A stretch of DNA of 64,000 nt. It comes from Lunularia cruciata. Its lineage: Eukaryota > Streptophyta > Marchantiopsida > Lunulariales > Lunulariaceae. The notes under the pieces are model-generated. The model made no database searches and was not told the origin of the DNA. It worked only from the letters and a program-made list of their open reading frames with translations. A program made the translations under genes and the position numbers. Of this stretch, positions 59,749 to 64,000 are shown piece by piece. Position 1 is the first letter of the stretch. Each line of letters opens with the position of its first letter. The DNA lies in NCBI GenBank assembly GCA_948567375.1, contig OX419760.1, positions 992,001-1,056,000 on the forward strand. The letters are read 5' to 3'.

Positions 59749-61158
59749 CACTGGGCCCTTGGGAGCAATGGTGTCATGCTCCCGACCACTAGAGGTCCCA
59801 ACCTCTGTGTGAAAAACTCCCTCCACTCTGGCTGCAAGCTCCATACGTCCTCTGGCTGCATCCCATGTGGACCAAGGGTGTAATCCAAGTAGCCCACGCT
59901 GACCTGGATGGACTCCAAGTAGACCACTCTCCCTAGTAGCTACTGGATGTGTCCCAAGAATACCATGTCCACTCGGTCCATCGCCCCCAGCATGTGCCTG
60001 AATCGTCTCGATAGGCACAGGGCTCACAAGTGTCCGAGTGGTGATGCCTATCAAGCGCATCCTACGCTGCTCTGCCAAACCAAGGCTCACAATCCAGGTC
60101 AAACAGTTCAGGTCCATAGCTTGACCTAACACCTGACGCCTAGATGCCTCTGACACTACTGGAACAGCGGTAATACCGGTGCGAAAACCCATCGCCCGCT
60201 CTCTCTCATCAGCATTGGGCTCTACCAACTGCTGTAACTGTGAGTCCCAAACAAGTCTAGGTCCTCCCTCTCGAAAAGCATGAGAGCCTGGGAAACTCAT
60301 GAGTGTGGGAAATGCAGCTCTAGGCTGTCCAACTAGGTTCACCATTGCCATGGGTGACCTATCAGCCACTACCACTGTTTGAGACTGACGCCCAACATCC
60401 AAGATATCATCAACAAGAATGTGGTCCAGTCGCTGAATCCCATCATAAGCACGCTGTAGAACCTCTCTGGGTAAGAGGTTTGTCCACCAAAGACGAAGAC
60501 GATGAGCCCGTGATCCCACTCTGGCTGCATCTAACAATACAGCAGGTCCCATCCATGAATGGACCTGATGTGTACTCGCCACCACTCTAGTGCGAGAATC
60601 ACCCATCAATGGAACGTTCTCCAAAAGGTAAGCTGGAGAAACAGACTGATGAACCTGGAGATGTCGTAGTATCCGTAACATCTCCCAAAACACACCAGAA
60701 CGAGGATCCTGAAGACCCAAACCGCGGCCCGCATGTGTATGTCCCTGACATGGCCATCCAGAAATCACCAAGTGAACAGGCCCATGTCTCTCTAGGTCAT
60801 GCGCCCCCAGTAAGGAAATGTCTCCTGGTAAGGCCTTCTGGTAACCTCTGACTGCTGACATCGGTAATAACTCCGGATACCGATAGGCCAAGTGTGCCAC
60901 ATGATGTAGAGAGACTCGCCTAGCAGTCTCATCTCTCTCTACATACAAGTACCTCTGTACTCGGATACCCGCCTGTAACACCGCAGCTAGTCCGGTGCTG
61001 ATCCCACCAAACAACTCCAATAGGCATATCCCCTCTACTGGATACTGCCAAGCAATGAGTGTGGTATCCAGAGGTGTCAAAGCAATTGCCTCTGGAGGCT
61101 CATCCTCACACTCATCCCCTGATGGTACGAAGGCTCCACTCCAAGCCTGCTGCACCAA
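59746..61158 (-). CDS. Retrotransposon-encoded DNMT3-like cytosine-5 DNA methyltransferase
   Basis: The frame is intact for 470 codons, between protease and RT and in the same register as both. Motifs in canonical order are: I (LLELFGGISTG, 46-56, AdoMet binding); ERDE at 74-77 (ribose-binding acid); IV (SGWPCQGHTHAGRG, catalytic Cys 137); VI (LLENV, 178-182); VIII (RAHRLRLWWTNL, with R220/R222); and IX-X (ERAMGFRTGIT to RRQVLGQAM, 320-348). The surroundings resemble DNMT3 (GIRVQRYLYVERDE, SRAHRLRLWWTNL) more than DNMT1/CMT, although PCQG differs from the usual DNMT3 PCN. The order is not rearranged as in DRM. The tail has three (G)LLG-x-HP repeats (about 400-425). Predicted activity is transfer of methyl from AdoMet to cytosine C5; it is not proven. 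A decayed orthologue lies in A2. Confidence 0.9.
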   Translation of the reverse strand: MVQQAWSGAFVPSGDECEDEPPEAIALTPLDTTLIAWQYPVEGICLLELFGGISTGLAAVLQAGIRVQRYLYVERDETARRVSLHHVAHLAYRYPELLPMSAVRGYQKALPGDISLLGAHDLERHGPVHLVISGWPCQGHTHAGRGLGLQDPRSGVFWEMLRILRHLQVHQSVSPAYLLENVPLMGDSRTRVVASTHQVHSWMGPAVLLDAARVGSRAHRLRLWWTNLLPREVLQRAYDGIQRLDHILVDDILDVGRQSQTVVVADRSPMAMVNLVGQPRAAFPTLMSFPGSHAFREGGPRLVWDSQLQQLVEPNADERERAMGFRTGITAVPVVSEASRRQVLGQAMDLNCLTWIVSLGLAEQRRMRLIGITTRTLVSPVPIETIQAHAGGDGPSGHGILGTHPVATRESGLLGVHPGQRGLLGLHPWSTWDAARGRMELAARVEGVFHTEVGTSSGREHDTIAPKGPV

Positions 61159-62220
61159 CTAATCTACATGCTGCTGCAATGCCTCCTTTGAACTCCACAA
61201 TGGAACATCCAAGGTAGATGGAACAATCCCACTCGTACTCCATAGCCGAGTGATCTCCTCTGGTACTGGAGTATCCTCTGCATGGGCGTTCCCCTCCAAC
61301 AAGTCACCAGGCCAAGTAACTGCACCGCTGAAAGCCAAAACTGATGCTGCCATGGTCCCGGACTGTAGTGAGCCAAGACTGCCACTACTAAAGCGTACTG
61401 GTAGGTGACATACCCGTCCCTCACCAGACTGCCAACCAGGTCTATAAGAGGCTATCTCCTCCCAATAGTCAATACTGAAACCCATAGGGTATAACACTGC
61501 TCCCCCAACTAGCACATCATATGACTCAGCTATCGTCGCAATAGCCTGAGCTCTCACCATTGAGCTATCAGTCGGATGACCAGGCTGAACCTGGACAACA
61601 AGCTCCCCACGTGTGATGTACTGTGTCGAACCACCATCTAGAGATGTCTGGATCTGAAATGGACACCTCTCCACATCGGTTTTCCGTAACTCCAGACCAA
61701 CAACTGCAGCCTTCCCCAACATAAGGGGCTGCGCACCAGAGTCTAACAAGACTCTCTGTGGTGTATAGACCTTCCCTGAAGGTCCCACCAAACAAAAGAT
61801 CCTCCTCTGGTTATCCAATAGGACAACACCAGGTGTAAACCGCGCTCTCTCAAAGGCCGGTCTAGCTAGCAACTCCTCCAGTCTAGCCGCTGCTGCCTGC
61901 CATAAACCACTGGTCGCTGAACGGATCCCATGCTCCTCAACCAAGTCAGATCCACTACCAACCACCTCTGCTCTAGTAGTAGGAACTGCACCATCCCTAC
62001 TCTCACACAACGTGGCAGCCAACCGAAACACTGGGGCTGGGTCAACTCCCAATGTAAACATGTCACTGGCTGAAAATAAAGGATGCCGCATAATCAGCTG
62101 AGCCGCCCCCAACATCATGCTAGACTCAGTCTGTGTAGTAGCAGGTGGCTGACTAGCAGGTACTCCATCAGGTACTCCATCACCACCTACCACACCTGCA
62201 CTGGGACGTCTAGGAACCAT
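61159..62220 (-). CDS. A1 retropepsin (aspartic protease) region
   Basis: This uninterrupted 353-codon section is in the same frame as gag. The active-site motif VLLDSGAQPLMLG (Asp at residue 160) and the later YDVLVGGAVLYPMGFSIDYW are typical of Gypsy retropepsins, which cut the polyprotein. It is preceded by a conserved segment (FTLGVDPAPVFRLAATLCES) shared with A2 and of unknown role. A single TAG (61161-61159) separates it from the methyltransferase in the same frame. That stop lacks a readthrough-type context and may be another former CAG. It cannot be compared with A2, which has lost this part. Confidence 0.85.
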   Translation of the reverse strand: MVPRRPSAGVVGGDGVPDGVPASQPPATTQTESSMMLGAAQLIMRHPLFSASDMFTLGVDPAPVFRLAATLCESRDGAVPTTRAEVVGSGSDLVEEHGIRSATSGLWQAAAARLEELLARPAFERARFTPGVVLLDNQRRIFCLVGPSGKVYTPQRVLLDSGAQPLMLGKAAVVGLELRKTDVERCPFQIQTSLDGGSTQYITRGELVVQVQPGHPTDSSMVRAQAIATIAESYDVLVGGAVLYPMGFSIDYWEEIASYRPGWQSGEGRVCHLPVRFSSGSLGSLQSGTMAASVLAFSGAVTWPGDLLEGNAHAEDTPVPEEITRLWSTSGIVPSTLDVPLWSSKEALQQHVD

Positions 62221-62229
62221 GGATGTCGT

Positions 62230-63980
62230 CTACAATGCCTCAGATAGCGTGAAAGACTGGGGAAGTCTGGCCTGTCTCCCAACCTCTCCTCTCTGTGGGT
62301 CCAACTCCACTGATGCTCCTCTAGGCTCTGGAGCACGTATTGCACTCCTAGTCACTGCTGCAGATGCATCCACCTGTGCTGCTCCGCACATGAAGTCCAA
62401 AGCATCTCTATCACCAGCATATGAGGTGGAAGCCTCAGCACCCGAATCTGATCTCCTCTGAGCAATAGCCATACTAGCCAATCTCTGCTCCAACTGCTCA
62501 ATCCGAGTAGCCATAGCTGTGTCAGAAGTAAGGGCAGGTACTGCACCCCTACTAGGTGTAGATCCTCTACCACCACCTCTACCACCTCGTCCTCCATGAA
62601 CTGGAGCTCCTCTACTACCTACCATAGCAGCCCTACCACTCCGTAACTCCGGGTGTAGGTCAAAACACCGGTCACTAGTATGACCAAATCTATGGCAGTG
62701 CTCACACTGCCTCTGTGCTGGCTGTGATGCACCAAAGGTATCAGGTCCGCTGCCCTGAGTACACTCTCTCCTATGGTGAGGTCCACCACAAGTCCAACAA
62801 GCAACACCACCACTCACTGGCTGCTGCTGACCCAAAAATGAGGGTAAGGGTCTAACTCCACTAGGCCCTCCACTCGCTCCATAGGATCTGGGCTATCCAC
62901 CATGTCCTCGAAAACCAACTGGGCGTGGTGCACTCTGCTGCACTCTAGAAGAAGTCACAACCGTGGATGAGGTCTCTCTACCAAATCCAGCTGTCACCAC
63001 TCTCTCCTCCACCATGTTGAGCTCAATACGCTCAGCCAAACCAAAGACTACTGCCAAAGTGGGCGAAGTAGCCTGCAACAATGTAGCATCACGAACTCTA
63101 CGTCGCAACTCCTTGTCCAGTATCCCATACCAAAACTGGACTGCCTAGGCCTCAGTAACTCCCTGAGTGAAACTGATCAGCCGCCTCATGCGAGTGTATG
63201 CCTCGCGTAGGCTCTCTCCAGCCTTCCGCTGGAACTCCTGCAAGCTCCTCAGCTTGTCAGTCCGCACTCCCTGGTAGTTCTACCTCAAACATAGGAAGAA
63301 CTCAACCATGGGGTTAAACCCCGGTACCACACCACCTCCTGCAGCGGTACCTCCACTCATAGTAGCACTATCTCTAGCTAGTGCACCTCCACTAGCTCCA
63401 CCAACACTACTCGAGCTAGAACTCGTAGGTACAGCCGACCTACTCCTGGCCACCGAACCTGAAGTGATGGAGACATAGTGTGGAGACCAATACTGTCTCC
63501 ATAACTCAATCTCCTCCAAATGAGCTCTCCTGAACTCATGGTAGTCGTCCATTGGTGGACCCTCCAAGTGCTAAAACAACCCTTCCATGCCATGAAGGGT
63601 GTGAACAAAGTCGGGTTCCGCATCTGCTGCAGATCACACCAACTATCGAACTCCTGGATGAAATCATCCAACTCAATAGTACCCACTGTACCAGAGTAAC
63701 GCCTAGGGCCTTTGGAGGCTCCATAAATCTCGTCCATGTCCCACAACAACGGTGCGGACACACCAAGTGCACTCTCAACTGAATCAGCTCCTGTGTCAAA
63801 CTCCAACTCAGAGTCAATCTCCTCCCTCACTGGGACCTGAGATACAAGCTGATACCAAGCACCACTCCGAGTAAACCCACTGCGTACTGCAAGGCTAACT
63901 CCTCTGGAATCTCTAAAGAACTCCGTCGTGACCACGTAACTGCAATAGCAAACCCGAACCACCAGCTGCAACCGCAAGTC
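62230..63980 (-). pseudogene. A1 gag with two zinc knuckles
   Basis: The N-terminal part (IELDDFIQEFDSWCDLQQM) continues, after a one-base loss near 63585, into MDDYHEFRRAHLEEIELWRQ. Next come a Ser/Gly-rich linker, a second helical part (QEFQRKAGESLREAYTRMRR) and two knuckles: CWTCGGPHHRREC (C-x2-C-x3-H-x4-C) and CEHCHRFGHTSDRC (C-x2-C-x4-H-x4-C). In-frame TAGs lie at 63571, 63280, 63145, 62893 and 62230 (lowest coordinate of each). Four of them align with CAG in A2 or A3, so they are secondary C-to-T hits. Gag packages the RNA and forms the particle. Confidence 0.88.
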
Positions 63981-64000
63981 GCAACCGCAAGTATCCCACC

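Larger units (their letters stand above)
55893..64000 (-). mobile_element. Young Ty3/Gypsy retrotransposon A1 encoding methyltransferase and PHD finger
   Basis: The 3' part of a recent A-family copy reads right to left; its 5' LTR lies beyond the window. Apart from defects, one continuous frame encodes gag, protease, methyltransferase, RT, RNase H, integrase and PHD finger. The frame register is unchanged from 63567 to the RT deletion at 59245, and again from there to the PHD finger. Defects are about ten in-frame stops, one gag frameshift, the RT deletion and a mutated integrase glutamate. It is inserted in element B. Confidence 0.93.

Noticed and set aside
61159-61161. The TAG between protease and methyltransferase as a second programmed readthrough site
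   Set aside because: The following bases (TTGGTG) do not fit the CAR-YYA context, and A2 lacks the region for comparison. A former CAG is the simpler reading.

Overview
The window looks like nuclear DNA of a green plant (streptophyte). It holds split genes with GT-AG introns, an AMT2/MEP-type ammonium transporter, a plastid-type M41-like (FtsH-related) protein, a pogo-like DNA transposon relic and several nested Ty3/Gypsy LTR retrotransposons. The host genes are broken by short introns, spacing is wide and base composition is moderate. I cannot name the species. A bryophyte, another early-diverging land plant or a streptophyte alga would fit, but that is inference only.

Layout. Positions 1-32 kb are gene-bearing and gene-poor: an M41-like protein (1876-4215, +, six exons), a possible small secreted protein (7167-7571, +), an AMT2 transporter (14649-11979, -, three exons) and an unrecognised serine-rich coiled-coil protein (about 26992-21692, -, seven exons in my model). 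Long non-coding stretches between them carry only short inverted or tandem repeats. Positions 32-64 kb are almost entirely mobile elements: an old degraded Gypsy copy (A2, 32.2-41.3 kb, +) whose 3' LTR is split by a 1.3-kb terminal-inverted-repeat element; a pogo-like relic (42.6-43.5 kb); a gag-only fragment of the same Gypsy family (A3, 45.7-48.4 kb, -); a second, unrelated Gypsy element (B, about 50.7-55.9 kb, +); and a much younger copy of the first family (A1, 55.9-64.0 kb, -) inserted into the integrase of B and running off the right edge.

The outstanding object is the A family. Its single long reading frame runs Gag (two zinc knuckles) - retropepsin - DNMT3-like cytosine-5 DNA methyltransferase - reverse transcriptase - RNase H - integrase - PHD finger. 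The methyltransferase is complete in A1 (470 codons, with all major catalytic motifs) and decayed in A2, so it was present before these copies separated. The element therefore brings its own putative DNA-methylation writer and a histone-tail reader type of domain. In both copies the methyltransferase is followed by UAG-CAG-CCA, which fits the UAG-CAR-YYA stop-readthrough context, so RT-integrase could be a readthrough extension. Retrotransposon-borne cytosine methyltransferases have been described in dinoflagellates and in the charophyte Klebsormidium. The combination with an integrase-linked PHD finger is what I would look at first.

A1 is not autonomous as it stands: a microhomology deletion removed the middle of RT, the integrase DDE glutamate is lysine, and the frame has about ten stops plus one gag frameshift. 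Six of the stops align with CAG in a sister copy, which is the signature of deaminated methylated CHG sites.
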